NCBI GenBank assembly: GCA_026390075.1
Contig: JAPLGP010000028.1
Coordinates: 56,312-100,980 of the forward strand
Length of the DNA: 44,669 nucleotides
DNA from: Campylobacterales bacterium
GTDB taxonomy: Bacteria > Campylobacterota > Campylobacteria > Campylobacterales > Sulfurimonadaceae
Direction of reading: 5' to 3'
Positions 17,621 to 27,054 of the stretch are shown here, in pieces. Position 1 is the first letter of the stretch. Each line of letters begins with the position of its first letter. Position numbers and translations under genes: made by a program. The notes under the pieces were generated by a model, which was given only the letters and a program-made list of their open reading frames with translations, was not told the origin of the DNA and did not search any database.

Positions 17621-19297
17621 ATGAAAAAACAAACTATTTTAATAGTAGATGATGAGAGTACAAATATATCTGTTTTAGTAGAAATACTTTGCGAAAAATA
17701 TAATCTCTTAGTTGCGACGGATGGTACGACAGCATTAGAAATCGTAAATTCAAATGAGGAAGTTGACCTTATTTTACTTGATATTCTTATGCCTAAAATG
17801 AATGGCTATGAAGTGGCGTATCAACTAAAACATACGAAAAAAACATCGAAAATTCCTTTTATCTTTTTAACAGCAAAGAGCGATAGCAAAAGCGTTGTCA
17901 AAGGTTTTTTAGAGGGAGCAGTGGATTATATATCGAAGCCTTTTGCCAAAGAGGAGCTTTTAGCCAGAGTGCATAACCATCTTCAATTTCATACACTCAA
18001 CAGTGAACTCTTTCAAAATAAAAATTTTTTACAATCTGTTTTGGACTACTCAACACATGCGATTATTACTACAGATACAAATGGCACGATTACACTCTTC
18101 AATAGAGCTGCACAACTGATGTTAGGATATAGTTCAAGAGAGTTGGTTGGCAAGAAATCACCAGCTATTTTTCATGACATAAACGAAATTCAAGAAAGAG
18201 CAGATGAGTTTTCAAAAGAGTTAAACACAAAGATTGAGGTAGGATTTGATGTATTTGTTGCAAAAAGCAGAGAAGGATTTGAGAACACACATGAGTGGAA
18301 ATATATAACAAAAAACAAAAAAACAATTATTGTTAATCTTGCAGTGAGTGCACTCAGAGATGATGCCGGTGAAATTATTGGATATATTGGCATAGCAGAA
18401 GATATTACCCAGAAAAAAAGAGATGAAAAAAAGATAGCACAATATTTAGAAATTATGGATAAAAATATCATCTCCTCTTCAACGGATTTAGATGGCACTA
18501 TAGTTGAGGTTTCAGAGGCATTTTGTAAACTAACGGGTTATTCAAGAGAAGAGCTCATAGGGAAAAGTCATAATATTTTACGGCATGTGGATATAAAAGA
18601 GAGTGCATATAAAATAATGTGGGAGACCATAATCAACAATGAAATATGGAAAGGCGAAGTAAAAAATAGAAGAAAAGATGGTTCTCTCTATTGGGTAAAT
18701 GCAACGGTATTTCCACTCTTAGATGATGAAGATACAAAAATAGGGTATATGGCAATACGACAAGATATTACAGATAAAAAGCGAATAGAAGAGTTGTCTA
18801 TAATGGATGAACTTACAAAACTCTACAACCGTCGCTACTTCAATGAAGTTTTTGCGAGTGAGCTTAATCGTGCAAAAAGAGAAAATAAAAGCATCTCATT
18901 TTTGATGTTAGATGTAGATTATTTTAAATTATACAATGATACTTACGGGCATCAAGAGGGTGATTCTATACTCTCAAAAATAGGTGAAGTTTTAAATACT
19001 TTTTCAAAGCGTGCAGGGGATTTTGCTTTTAGACTTGGTGGAGAAGAATTTGGAATAATAGTCCATGAAGATAGCCCCGAGGAAGTACTAAAGTTCGCAA
19101 ATAATCTTCTCAAAGCAATAGAAGCACTCAACATTCCACATGCCAAGAACTTAGTTTCAAAATTTGTAACGGTTTCCATAGGTTTAGTTTATAAAAATAT
19201 TGACAAAACAACTACAGTAGAGACTCTCTACAAAGAAGTTGACGAGTGTTTATATAGAGCAAAAGAGTCTGGAAGAAATAGGCTTGTGAGTAGCTGA
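17621..19297 (+). CDS. Response regulator diguanylate cyclase (REC-PAS-PAS-GGDEF)
   Basis: About 558 residues from the ATG one base after the kinase stop; a longer in-frame extension overlaps the kinase and is not needed. The receiver domain has ILIVDDE and the phospho-acceptor in LLLDILMP (residue about 51). Two PAS domains follow, the second with ILRHVDIKES and GEVKNRRKDGSLYWV. The GGDEF domain carries an intact GGEEF near residue 475 and an RAGD inhibitory site five residues before it, so it should make c-di-GMP and be product-inhibited. The kinase upstream is the likely phosphate donor. Motif sites at 18582 (RHVD) and 19136 (IPHAK). Confidence 0.92.
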   Translation: MKKQTILIVDDESTNISVLVEILCEKYNLLVATDGTTALEIVNSNEEVDLILLDILMPKMNGYEVAYQLKHTKKTSKIPFIFLTAKSDSKSVVKGFLEGAVDYISKPFAKEELLARVHNHLQFHTLNSELFQNKNFLQSVLDYSTHAIITTDTNGTITLFNRAAQLMLGYSSRELVGKKSPAIFHDINEIQERADEFSKELNTKIEVGFDVFVAKSREGFENTHEWKYITKNKKTIIVNLAVSALRDDAGEIIGYIGIAEDITQKKRDEKKIAQYLEIMDKNIISSSTDLDGTIVEVSEAFCKLTGYSREELIGKSHNILRHVDIKESAYKIMWETIINNEIWKGEVKNRRKDGSLYWVNATVFPLLDDEDTKIGYMAIRQDITDKKRIEELSIMDELTKLYNRRYFNEVFASELNRAKRENKSISFLMLDVDYFKLYNDTYGHQEGDSILSKIGEVLNTFSKRAGDFAFRLGGEEFGIIVHEDSPEEVLKFANNLLKAIEALNIPHAKNLVSKFVTVSIGLVYKNIDKTTTVETLYKEVDECLYRAKESGRNRLVSS

Positions 19298-19346
19298 ATG
19301 ATATTTTCTTTTAGGATTTTGTAGGCATCTTCTTGTTTAAAAAAAT

Positions 19347-19355
19347 CCACATGCC
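19347..19355 (+). other. Intergenic uptake-like motif CCACATGCC
   Basis: One of only four motif copies outside genes. It lies in the 118-base spacer before nadA, 27 bases upstream of the nadA -10 box, and is part of the 35-copy family. Confidence 0.85.
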
Positions 19356-19382
19356 GACAATAAACTTGTTTTTGAATTTTGC

Positions 19383-19388
19383 TATAAT
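19383..19388 (+). promoter_or_regulatory. Candidate -10 box for nadA-nadC
   Basis: TATAAT in TTTTGCTATAAT, 27 bases before the TTG start of nadA. GAGGA (about 19404-19408) serves as the ribosome site. Confidence 0.55.
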
Positions 19389-19415
19389 AACGCACTTTTA
19401 AATGAGGATACTTTT

Positions 19416-20414
19416 TTGCAGTTTACAAATGAAGAATTAAAACAAAAAATTAATGAATTAAAAAATAAATTAAGTGTGACGGTTGTTGCACATTTTTACC
19501 AGCGAGATGAAGTTCTTGAGATGGGCGATATTACGGGGGATTCCCTTGAACTTGCTATGCGAACGCGTGATGATGATGCGGAATTTGTGGTGTTTTGCGG
19601 TGTTGGGTTTATGGGTCAAAGTGTTAAGGTTCTCTCTCCAGAAAAAAGAGTAGTTATGCCAAAAGTCGCATGTTGTGCTATGGCTCGAATGATTGACTCT
19701 ATTTACTACGATGAATCTGTAAAATTTTTGGAAGAAAACGGCATAAGCAAAGAGAACATTTTACCAATTACTTACATAAACTCAAACGCCGATGTAAAAG
19801 CAAAAGTGGGCGAAATGGGCGGTATGGTTTGTACAAGTTCAAACGCTAAAAAAATCATCACAACCGCACTTGGAGAGGGCAAAAAAATCCTTTTTGTTCC
19901 TGATAGATGTTTAGGGCAAAATATTGCAAATCAGATGGGTCTGAAATCTATGGTTATCGGACATGGCGGAGACCCAAAAGAGGCGGACATCATCTGTTAT
20001 GATGGTTTTTGTTCTGTGCATCAGCTTTTTAATGTGGATGATATTCATTTTTACCGTAAAAAATACCCTGGAATTTTGATAGCAACACATCCTGAGTGTG
20101 ACCCTGCAGTTTGTGCAGCGAGTGATTTTGTCGGTTCGACTTCACAACTCATCAAGTTTATAAAAGAACTTCCTGAAGAGCAAAAAGTGGCGGTTGGAAC
20201 AGAGTTTAACATGGTAAATCGTCTTCGCCCTAAAAATACTTTTGTGCTTTCTTCAACAAAACCAGAATGCCCGACGATGAATGAAACGACGCTTGAAGAT
20301 TTGTATTTGACACTCAAAGCGATAGATGATGGCGAACCGATAAATGAGATAGAAATAGATGAAAGTACGCAAAAATGGGCAAAAATCGCACTAGAGAGAA
20401 TGTTGGCATTATGA
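19416..20414 (+). CDS. nadA: Quinolinate synthase A
   Basis: A 332-residue NadA starting at TTG behind GAGGA. It condenses iminoaspartate with dihydroxyacetone phosphate to quinolinate using a [4Fe-4S] cluster. Typical blocks are VVAHFYQRDEVLEMGDITGDSLELA, FCGVGFMGQSVKVLSP, VPDRCLGQNI, ATHPECDP, GTEFNMVNRL and KPECPTMNETTLEDLYLTL. The cluster-binding cysteines expected in the CGVGFM, DRCLG or THPEC and PECPTM blocks are present. No nadB is adjacent. It overlaps nadC by four bases. Confidence 0.95.
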   Translation: MQFTNEELKQKINELKNKLSVTVVAHFYQRDEVLEMGDITGDSLELAMRTRDDDAEFVVFCGVGFMGQSVKVLSPEKRVVMPKVACCAMARMIDSIYYDESVKFLEENGISKENILPITYINSNADVKAKVGEMGGMVCTSSNAKKIITTALGEGKKILFVPDRCLGQNIANQMGLKSMVIGHGGDPKEADIICYDGFCSVHQLFNVDDIHFYRKKYPGILIATHPECDPAVCAASDFVGSTSQLIKFIKELPEEQKVAVGTEFNMVNRLRPKNTFVLSSTKPECPTMNETTLEDLYLTLKAIDDGEPINEIEIDESTQKWAKIALERMLAL

Positions 20415-21226
20415 TAGAAGCGTTTGTAAAAGCAACACTTGCTGAGGATGTTGGTCGTGGAGATTTGTACGCTTTAGTTGAGCCAAGTGTTGTGGCATGT
20501 GCAAATATAATCGCAAAAAGTGATGGTGTAATTGCTGGAGTAAAATATATAGCCGTTTTAGCAAAACTTGAGGGTTTTGAGATTATTTGGAACAAAACAG
20601 ATGGTGAAAAATTTGTCAAAGGCGATATTTTGGCGATGCTTCAAGGCGATTCACACACACTTTTAAAAATCGAGCGAACACTTCTCAACATGCTTTTACA
20701 TGCAAGTTCTATCGCAACTTTGACACGCAAGTATGTTGACATCATCGAGCCGTATGGTGTAAAACTTTTGGATACAAGAAAAACAAGACCGATGTTACGA
20801 GTGTTTGAAAAATACGCTACAAGAATAGGTGGAGCGGTCAATCATCGTATGGGATTAGATGATGCGTTGATGATAAAAGATACACACCTTAAAACGATTC
20901 AAGATTTAAAATCTTACATACAAAAGGCGAGAAAACAGATTCCTTTTACTGCTAAAATCGAAGTAGAAGCGGAAACATTTGAAGTTGCTTGTGAGGCGAT
21001 GTCTGCTGGAAGTGATATTGTGATGTGCGACAATATGACTCCTGAGCAGATAAAAGAGATAGTCACTTATAGAAATGAGAACTTTCCACATGTCCTTTTA
21101 GAAGCGAGTGGGAATATTTCGTTAGAGACAATTGAAGTCTATGCAAAAACAAAAGTGGATGCGATAAGTACAGGTTCGTTGATTCATCAAGCCAACTGGA
21201 TAGATTTGTCTATGAAGATTGATTGA
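20411..21226 (+). CDS. nadC: Nicotinate-nucleotide pyrophosphorylase (carboxylating)
   Basis: About 271 residues from the ATG overlapping the nadA stop (ATGA). It converts quinolinate and PRPP to nicotinate mononucleotide, the step after NadA. Visible blocks are EDVGRGDLYA, KSDGVIAGV, LLDTRKTRPMLRVFEKYA, GGAVNHRMGLDDALMIKDTH, KIEVEAE and EASGNISLETI, including the substrate-binding TRKT, HRxGL and KDxH residues. Degenerate motif copies occur at 20494 and 21086. Confidence 0.95.
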   Translation: MIEAFVKATLAEDVGRGDLYALVEPSVVACANIIAKSDGVIAGVKYIAVLAKLEGFEIIWNKTDGEKFVKGDILAMLQGDSHTLLKIERTLLNMLLHASSIATLTRKYVDIIEPYGVKLLDTRKTRPMLRVFEKYATRIGGAVNHRMGLDDALMIKDTHLKTIQDLKSYIQKARKQIPFTAKIEVEAETFEVACEAMSAGSDIVMCDNMTPEQIKEIVTYRNENFPHVLLEASGNISLETIEVYAKTKVDAISTGSLIHQANWIDLSMKID

Positions 21227-21245
21227 AATTGAGTTATCTTTTAAT

Positions 21246-21347
21246 AGACTCCTTGCAAAACTCTCTCGTAAGATTGCTTCGCTTTGCTCGCAATGACCGT
21301 CATTGCGAGGAGGAACGACGAAGCAATCTGAGTTTTGCAAGAAGTCT
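21246..21347. repeat. Palindromic repeat, copy C (102 bp)
   Basis: Located between nadC and flhB, starting 19 bases after the nadC stop. It differs from copy B at only a few positions. A perfect inner hairpin CTCGCAATGAC / GTCATTGCGAG is nested within the larger palindrome. In RNA it could end nadC transcription or stabilise its 3' end. Confidence 0.88.
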
Positions 21348-21357
21348 AATGATTTAT

Positions 21358-21366
21358 GGCATGTGG
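21358..21366 (-). other. Intergenic uptake-like motif (GGCATGTGG on + strand)
   Basis: Falls between repeat copy C and flhB, directly before the flhB ribosome site (AGGAGA, about 21371-21376). Confidence 0.8.
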
Positions 21367-21381
21367 AAGTAGGAGACTTAA

Positions 21382-22434
21382 ATGGCTGATGACGCAGAAA
21401 AGACCGAAGAACCCACCGACAAGAAGATAGAAGATGCCAGAAAAGAGGGGAATGTACCAAAGTCCCAAGATGCTTCGGGTGTTGTTACTCTTTTTGTAGC
21501 TATTCTTGCACTTTTAATGCTTTTTCCATTTATGGCTGAGCATATGCTTCGTTTGTTTAAATACTATTTTTCACTCATTGGCACACCGTTAGATAAACTT
21601 TTTATGATTGATATAGCTTTGATTACTATGAAAGAAATTCTTTTGATGGTAATGCCATTAGCCTTTGCTGTTGCTGTTGCTGGTGTTCTTGCCGCTATTT
21701 CACAGTTTGGATTTTTATTTACACTTGATGCCATTCAACCAAAATTTAGTAAAATTAATCCGATTTCTGGCATGGCAAATTTATTTTCAATGAAAAAAAT
21801 TGCTGAAAGTATAAAAATAACTTTTAAGTCATTTATAACGCTTGGTGTAGGATTTCTTTATTTTTTTTATTTTATTAAAGAACTTCCAACGGTGGCTATG
21901 TTCGGACTGCATGACCAATTAGATTGGCTTGTACATAAGATGCTTATTATTGCTTTTGTAATGCTTTTTATAACTTTTATCTTTGCAATAATCGATGTTA
22001 TTATGGTTCGAAAACAGTACTTTGATGGCTTAAAGATGAGTAAGCAAGAGATAAAAGATGAGATGAAAAATATGGATGGAGACCCGCTCATAAAGTCTAA
22101 AATCCGCCAAATTCAGATGCAATCTGCAAGAAAAAGAATGATGGCAGAAGTTCCACATGCCGATATTGTCATTACAAACCCAACACACTACGCTGTTGCT
22201 ATAAAATATGATGAACAAAAATCACGCGCACCAATAGTGGTCGCAAAAGGTATGGATCACATTGCGCAACAAATTAAAAAAATAGCAAGAGAAAACAATG
22301 TGCATATTGTTCAGAATCCACCACTAGCAAGAAGTTTATACAAAGAAGTAGAACTTGATAAAGCCATCCCAGAATCATTGTTTGCAGCTGTGGCAGAGGT
22401 TCTTGCTTATGTTTATAAGATGAATAGAAAGTAA
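21382..22434 (+). CDS. flhB: Flagellar type III export protein FlhB
   Basis: A 350-residue inner-membrane component of the flagellar export gate. The N-terminus (EKTEEPTDKKIEDARKEGNV) is the family signature, followed by four membrane segments between about residues 30 and 210. The cytoplasmic domain has the autocleavage motif NPTH near residue 266, which switches export from hook to filament substrates. The region just before it, EVPHADIVITNPTH, is usually VPKADVVITNPTH; the Lys-to-His change is produced by a motif copy at 22153-22161. It is separated from the other flagellar genes, which start at 37502. Confidence 0.96.
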   Translation: MADDAEKTEEPTDKKIEDARKEGNVPKSQDASGVVTLFVAILALLMLFPFMAEHMLRLFKYYFSLIGTPLDKLFMIDIALITMKEILLMVMPLAFAVAVAGVLAAISQFGFLFTLDAIQPKFSKINPISGMANLFSMKKIAESIKITFKSFITLGVGFLYFFYFIKELPTVAMFGLHDQLDWLVHKMLIIAFVMLFITFIFAIIDVIMVRKQYFDGLKMSKQEIKDEMKNMDGDPLIKSKIRQIQMQSARKRMMAEVPHADIVITNPTHYAVAIKYDEQKSRAPIVVAKGMDHIAQQIKKIARENNVHIVQNPPLARSLYKEVELDKAIPESLFAAVAEVLAYVYKMNRK

Positions 22435-22456
22435 AAAAAATGTATAATTTCAAATC

Positions 22457-23395
22457 ATGAATGAAATATTAAAAAGAATTGAAAGTGCTAAGCATGTTGT
22501 TGTAATTTCGCATGTAAATCCTTATGCAGATTCACTTGGAAGTGCTAGTGCCATTTATACGCATTTACTTAGACTTCATAAAAAAGTTTCATGGTTTTGT
22601 GCAACAAAAAATATAAATCAAAAGTTTCTTTTTTTACCATGGAGTGAAAATATAAGAGATACATTTGCTTCTTCTGCAGATTTAGCTATTTCACTTGATT
22701 GTGAAAATTTGGATAGACTTGGTGTTGCAATAGAATGTGATTTGATAAACATTGATTATCATAAATCTAATACAGAGTATGGCGCGTATAATTTAGTTGA
22801 TTCTCAATGTATTAGTACGACAGAAGTTTTATATAAGTTATTTAAAGAAAACGGCATAAGTTTAAATCCGAAAATGGCAACGGCTCTCTATGCTGGACTT
22901 TTAAACAATTCAAAAGGCTTTTTGGATGAGAGATGCGATGGCACAATATTTGCTTTAGCCAAGGAGTTAATAGACTTTGGTGCGGATTATAAATTATGTA
23001 ATAAATTTATAATGAAATATCAAACGCTCGGTGCATTTAGGCTCAAAGCGATTATGCATAAAAATATGCAACTCTTTTATGATGCGAGAGTTGCTGTTTT
23101 TTGTGTGAGTCATGAAGATATGATTGCTTCAGGTGCTGTTGCATTAGATTGTGAAAATACGCTTGACGAGGCTCTTTGGCTTCCTAGTGTAGAAGTATCA
23201 CTGCTTCTAAAGCAAAACAGTGATTTAAGTATTCAATGCTCTTTACTCTCACGCTCTAAGGTAGATGCGAGCGAGATAGCATCTAAATTTTCTGGTGGCG
23301 GTTTTGCAACTAAATCAGATTTTAGTATAGTTGATGGCACAATTATGGCATGTGCAAAAGAAAAAATCTTAAAATTAATTTGTGAGGAATTGTAG
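22457..23395 (+). CDS. DHH-family phosphoesterase-like protein (NrnA-like), degenerate active site
   Basis: A 312-residue protein with the two-domain DHH/DHHA1 layout of NrnA-type oligoribonuclease/pAp phosphatases. Several metal-binding positions differ. The first motif, usually HxNPDGDAxGS, reads HVNPYADSLGS (residues about 19-29). The DHH motif reads IDYHKSN near residue 100. The GGGH motif of DHHA1 reads SGGGFA near residue 278. SLDCENLDRLG is kept. It may be inactive or have altered specificity. It is followed by the M23 peptidase gene, whose start lies just past its stop. Confidence 0.75.
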   Translation: MNEILKRIESAKHVVVISHVNPYADSLGSASAIYTHLLRLHKKVSWFCATKNINQKFLFLPWSENIRDTFASSADLAISLDCENLDRLGVAIECDLINIDYHKSNTEYGAYNLVDSQCISTTEVLYKLFKENGISLNPKMATALYAGLLNNSKGFLDERCDGTIFALAKELIDFGADYKLCNKFIMKYQTLGAFRLKAIMHKNMQLFYDARVAVFCVSHEDMIASGAVALDCENTLDEALWLPSVEVSLLLKQNSDLSIQCSLLSRSKVDASEIASKFSGGGFATKSDFSIVDGTIMACAKEKILKLICEEL

Positions 23396-23396
23396 T

Positions 23397-24764
23397 TTGA
23401 ATAGAAATAAAAGTAGTTCATTGGGTTTGTTGTTAATCTTTGGTTTTATTATAGCATCTGTGGTGTATGTATTTAATTCATCTTCATTTGAAAAAGACAT
23501 CCCTGTCATAAAGATTAACAACGGTGGATATTGGAATTTAAGAGACCCGCTTGAAATTACAATAGATGATGCGAGTGGAGTTAAATCTTATAAAGTTAAA
23601 TTAAAAACAGGCAGTGATAATGTTGATTTTAAACATGAGCAGTTTGTAACGCCCAACAAGCATGTGAGTGTAGAAATTAAACAATTGAGTAACACACTTA
23701 AAATGCAAGATAATAAAGTAGTAATTGTTGTGGAAGCTCTTGACGCAAGTAGATGGAACTTTTTTAATGGCAATAGTGCGACGGCTGAGTTTATGATAAC
23801 TGTTGATAAAAAGAAGCCACTTGTAAATATTGTTGCTAATTCATATATGGTGGCAAAAGGTGGATCAGCCTTAGTTGTTTTTAAAGCAACTGATGAGAAT
23901 ATGAAAGATCTATATATTGAAGTAAATGATAAAAAATTTCTTGCACAACCTTTTTATAAAGAGGGGTATTATGCAGCACTTATAGCATGGTCGATTTTAA
24001 ATCAAGATTTTAGAGCAAATATTGTTGCAAAAGATTATGCAGGAAACATTACACAAGTAAATGTTCCACTCTATTTAAAACCAAAAAGTTATATGGTTTC
24101 AAATATTAAACTTGAAGATAGATTTTTAAAAGGTAAAATTGCTGAATTAGCAACAGAGTTTGATGAAACTCAGGGTGTTGAAGATTCAATAGAACAGTTT
24201 AAGATTATTAATGAAAAAATAAGAGCAAAAAATGAAGCGTTAATACATAAAATTACATCTGTTGTTCCTCAAGAAAGGATGATTGATTTTAAAATGGTTC
24301 CAATGTACCCACTTAAAAATGGTCAAGTAGTTGCACACTATGGAGACTATAGAAAATATTCTTATAATGGTAAAGATGTAAGTGAATCCTACCACATGGG
24401 ATTAGACTTAGCAAGTAACGCTATGTCACCTATAATTCCACAAAATAGTGGTCAAGTTGTTTATGCTGATTATAATGGTTTGTACGGAAATATGCCAATC
24501 ATACATCATGGTTTAGGACTTTATACTTTATATGGTCACTGTTCAAGCCTCAATGTATCGAGTGGTACTTTTGTAGATGGAAATTCAAATACCGTAATAG
24601 CCAATACAGGAAAAACTGGTTACGCAATGGGTGACCATTTACATTTTGGTGTTTTAGTTCAAGGAATAGAAGTACGCCCTGAAGAGTGGATGGATAAAGA
24701 GTGGATAAAATTGAATGTAACGCAAGTAATTGATAGCTCAAAAGCTCTCATTGACAAAATGTAG
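23397..24764 (+). CDS. Membrane-anchored M23 metallopeptidase
   Basis: About 455 residues from a TTG preceded by GAGGA (23384-23388); a GTG at 23382 is the longer alternative. One N-terminal membrane anchor (LGLLLIFGFIIASVVYVF) is followed by a long beta-rich periplasmic region and a C-terminal LytM/M23 domain. Zinc ligands are visible as HMGLD near residue 333 and HLHFG near 414, with YGHCSS in between. It should cut peptidoglycan cross-bridges, like the Csd-type endopeptidases that shape cells in this phylum. Which Csd counterpart it is cannot be told by eye. Confidence 0.88.
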   Translation: MNRNKSSSLGLLLIFGFIIASVVYVFNSSSFEKDIPVIKINNGGYWNLRDPLEITIDDASGVKSYKVKLKTGSDNVDFKHEQFVTPNKHVSVEIKQLSNTLKMQDNKVVIVVEALDASRWNFFNGNSATAEFMITVDKKKPLVNIVANSYMVAKGGSALVVFKATDENMKDLYIEVNDKKFLAQPFYKEGYYAALIAWSILNQDFRANIVAKDYAGNITQVNVPLYLKPKSYMVSNIKLEDRFLKGKIAELATEFDETQGVEDSIEQFKIINEKIRAKNEALIHKITSVVPQERMIDFKMVPMYPLKNGQVVAHYGDYRKYSYNGKDVSESYHMGLDLASNAMSPIIPQNSGQVVYADYNGLYGNMPIIHHGLGLYTLYGHCSSLNVSSGTFVDGNSNTVIANTGKTGYAMGDHLHFGVLVQGIEVRPEEWMDKEWIKLNVTQVIDSSKALIDKM

Positions 24765-24786
24765 TTAGACTTTATAAGGAATACAT

Positions 24787-25671
24787 ATGTATCAAACTAC
24801 TATAAAAAAAGCTGTTGAACTCGTCGGTATAGGTCTGCATAAAGGCTCTCCTGTAAGGTTAAGATTAGAGCCTTTAGAACAAAACAGCGGCATTATTTTC
24901 TATCGTAGTGATGTGAATGTTTCCATTCCTTTAATTCCTAGTAATGTTGTTGATACAAAAATGGCGACAGTTATTGGCAAAGATAATCATGTTATTTCAA
25001 CAATAGAACATCTGCTCTCAGCTGTTTATGCGTATGGCATTGACAATTTAAGAGTTATCGTAGATGCGGATGAAGTTCCTGTTATGGATGGAAGTAGTGC
25101 GAGTTATTGTATGCTTTTAGATGAAGCTGGTATAAAAGAGTTGGATGCTCCAAAGAAAATAATGAGAATTAAAAAAGATATTATTATTCAAGAAGGTGAT
25201 AAGTATGTAAAATTATCACCATCGCCTGATTTGAGATATGACTTTACAATAAAATTTGCACACCCTGTTATCAATCAACAAGAATTTGTTTTAGAATTTA
25301 CGAAAGAAAATTATAAAAATGAAATAGCAAGAGCTAGAACTTTTGGTTTTTTACATGAAGTACAATATCTTCGTTCAAAAGGTCTAGCACTTGGTGGTTC
25401 ACTTGAAAATGCTATCGTTTTAGATGATAAAAAAGTGTTAAATCCAGAAGGTTTGAGATTTACAGATGAGTTTGTAAGACATAAAATATTAGATGCAATT
25501 GGAGATATGTCTCTTATAGGTATGAATTTTATTGGAAATTATGAAGCAATGGCAGGTAGTCATGACTTGAACCATAAATTGACTTTAGCACTTTTAAAAG
25601 ATGCACAAAATTATGAAGTTATAGAACTTGTGAGTGAAAAAACAGCGGAGTTAGAAAAAGCGTATGCTTAA
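24787..25671 (+). CDS. lpxC: UDP-3-O-acyl-N-acetylglucosamine deacetylase
   Basis: A 294-residue LpxC, the committed, zinc-dependent step of lipid A synthesis. It opens with [18 protein letters not shown]. Zinc ligands appear in [12 protein letters not shown] (His near 78), in [13 protein letters not shown] (His and Asp near 238-242), and the catalytic His in GSHDLNHKL. The MDGSS block near residue 104 is also present. AAGGA precedes the ATG. It overlaps tsaB by 8 bases. Confidence 0.96.
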   Translation: MYQTTIKKAVELVGIGLHKGSPVRLRLEPLEQNSGIIFYRSDVNVSIPLIPSNVVDTKMATVIGKDNHVISTIEHLLSAVYAYGIDNLRVIVDADEVPVMDGSSASYCMLLDEAGIKELDAPKKIMRIKKDIIIQEGDKYVKLSPSPDLRYDFTIKFAHPVINQQEFVLEFTKENYKNEIARARTFGFLHEVQYLRSKGLALGGSLENAIVLDDKKVLNPEGLRFTDEFVRHKILDAIGDMSLIGMNFIGNYEAMAGSHDLNHKLTLALLKDAQNYEVIELVSEKTAELEKAYA

Positions 25672-26122
25672 AGGTGTCGATGTAGTTCTAGTAGCTCTTT
25701 CTTCTCCCATTTTAATTGGAGTTTATGAGCATAATAAGCTAATAAATACCATAAAAAGTGAAGAAAAAAGCTCAGATATATTGCCAAAAATATTTGATGA
25801 GCTTTTTAAGAAATATAAAATAGAAAAGCTTTTTTATGCAAACGGACCAGGTAGCTTTATGGCTATTAAAGTTGCGTACATATTTTTGAAATCTATCAGC
25901 ATTTTAAAAGATATTCCACTGTTTGCAGCAGATGCATTTTATTTTAATGAAAATAATCCTATAAAAGCGATTGGAAAGCTATATTTTGTTAAAATTTCAT
26001 CAGAAATAAAAACTCAAAAGTTAGAAACAGTTCCAGAAGCAGATTTTAGACTTCCAAATGAGCTTGATTATAATGAGTTTAGTGCAACAACAACACCTCT
26101 TTACATGATAGGTGCTGTTTGA
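25664..26122 (+). CDS. tsaB: tRNA threonylcarbamoyladenosine biosynthesis protein TsaB (short form)
   Basis: A 152-residue ASKHA-fold protein, shorter than the usual 200-230 residues. [20 protein letters not shown] (residues about 65-84) corresponds to the GPGSFTGLRVG signature of TsaB. The N-terminal ATP-site-like strand is weak ([14 protein letters not shown]). TsaB supports TsaD in making t6A37 on tRNAs and is often degenerate in this phylum. It starts inside the end of lpxC. Confidence 0.8.
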   Translation: MLKGVDVVLVALSSPILIGVYEHNKLINTIKSEEKSSDILPKIFDELFKKYKIEKLFYANGPGSFMAIKVAYIFLKSISILKDIPLFAADAFYFNENNPIKAIGKLYFVKISSEIKTQKLETVPEADFRLPNELDYNEFSATTTPLYMIGAV

Positions 26123-26141
26123 TAAAAGGGAGATATCAGTA

Positions 26142-27023
26142 GTGACAATAAGTGTACCAGCCACAAGTGCAAACCTAGGACCAGGATTTGATTCTTTGGG
26201 TTTAGCAGTGAATTTGCTTAATAAAGTTGAATTTCACCAGTCAAAATTTTTTAGTGTATGTATTAAAGGTGAGGGTGAAAATAATCCTAGATTAAAAGGT
26301 AATAATCTTTTTATTAGCATATTTAATGACCATTACAAGCGCCTAACACAAAAACAACAAAATTTTAAGTTTACATTTTACAATGAAATTCCTATGTCAA
26401 GAGGTTTAGGAAGTTCATCAGCTGTGATTGTAAGTGCTATTGCAAGTGCGCATGAAGCTGCTGGAATTAGAGTTTCAAAGCGTCGTATTTTAAATCATGC
26501 TCTTGTATATGAATCACATCCAGACAATATAACTCCTGCAGTTATGGGCGGATTTAATGTAGCAACAGTAGAAAAAAATAAAGTTTTTTCACAAAAAAAG
26601 CATCTTCCAGATTATATAAAAGCAGTAGTCGTTATACCAGATAAGCAGATGAGTACATCAAAAGCAAGAACACTTTTACCAAAATCTTATTCTAAAGAGA
26701 ATGCTGTTTACAATTTATCTCATACTGCTCTTAGCGTTGGAGCTTTTTTTAATGAAGATTGGGAGATGTTAAAACTCGCATCACAAGATAGATTTCATCA
26801 AAAAGCTAGAATGAAAACATTGCCTGAATTATTTAATGTTCAAAAACTAGCATATGAAAGTGGTGCACTTATGAGTACACTCTCAGGAAGTGGTTCTACA
26901 TTTTTTAATATGGTATATGATGAAGATGCAGTCGCAATATCAACTAAATTGACTCAAAAATTTCCTGAGTTTATAGTTAAAGTATTAGATTTTGACAATG
27001 CAGGATTAATAATAGAGAAATAA
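26142..27023 (+). CDS. thrB: Homoserine kinase
   Basis: About 293 residues of a GHMP kinase that phosphorylates homoserine for threonine synthesis. I chose the GTG at 26142 because GGGAG (26128-26132) precedes it and the protein then begins [19 protein letters not shown], the normal N-terminus; an upstream GTG at 26112 adds ten odd residues. The ATP-binding [14 protein letters not shown] is near residues 85-98, and [13 protein letters not shown] is the C-terminal glycine loop. No thrA or thrC is adjacent. Confidence 0.93.
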   Translation: MTISVPATSANLGPGFDSLGLAVNLLNKVEFHQSKFFSVCIKGEGENNPRLKGNNLFISIFNDHYKRLTQKQQNFKFTFYNEIPMSRGLGSSSAVIVSAIASAHEAAGIRVSKRRILNHALVYESHPDNITPAVMGGFNVATVEKNKVFSQKKHLPDYIKAVVVIPDKQMSTSKARTLLPKSYSKENAVYNLSHTALSVGAFFNEDWEMLKLASQDRFHQKARMKTLPELFNVQKLAYESGALMSTLSGSGSTFFNMVYDEDAVAISTKLTQKFPEFIVKVLDFDNAGLIIEK

Positions 27024-27054
27024 TCTCTATTAAATAAGGTAACATTTAGATATA

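Noticed and set aside
2660-21347. The three palindromic repeats as a CRISPR array
   Set aside because: They are about 8-11 kb apart, over 100 bp long, have no regular spacers, and no cas genes are present.
21122-21460. Minus-strand frame over repeat copy C and the flhB start
   Set aside because: It is made largely of repeat sequence and the complement of nadC and flhB.
26112-26141. Ten-residue extension of ThrB from a GTG at 26112
   Set aside because: The normal ThrB N-terminus starts at 26142 behind GGGAG.
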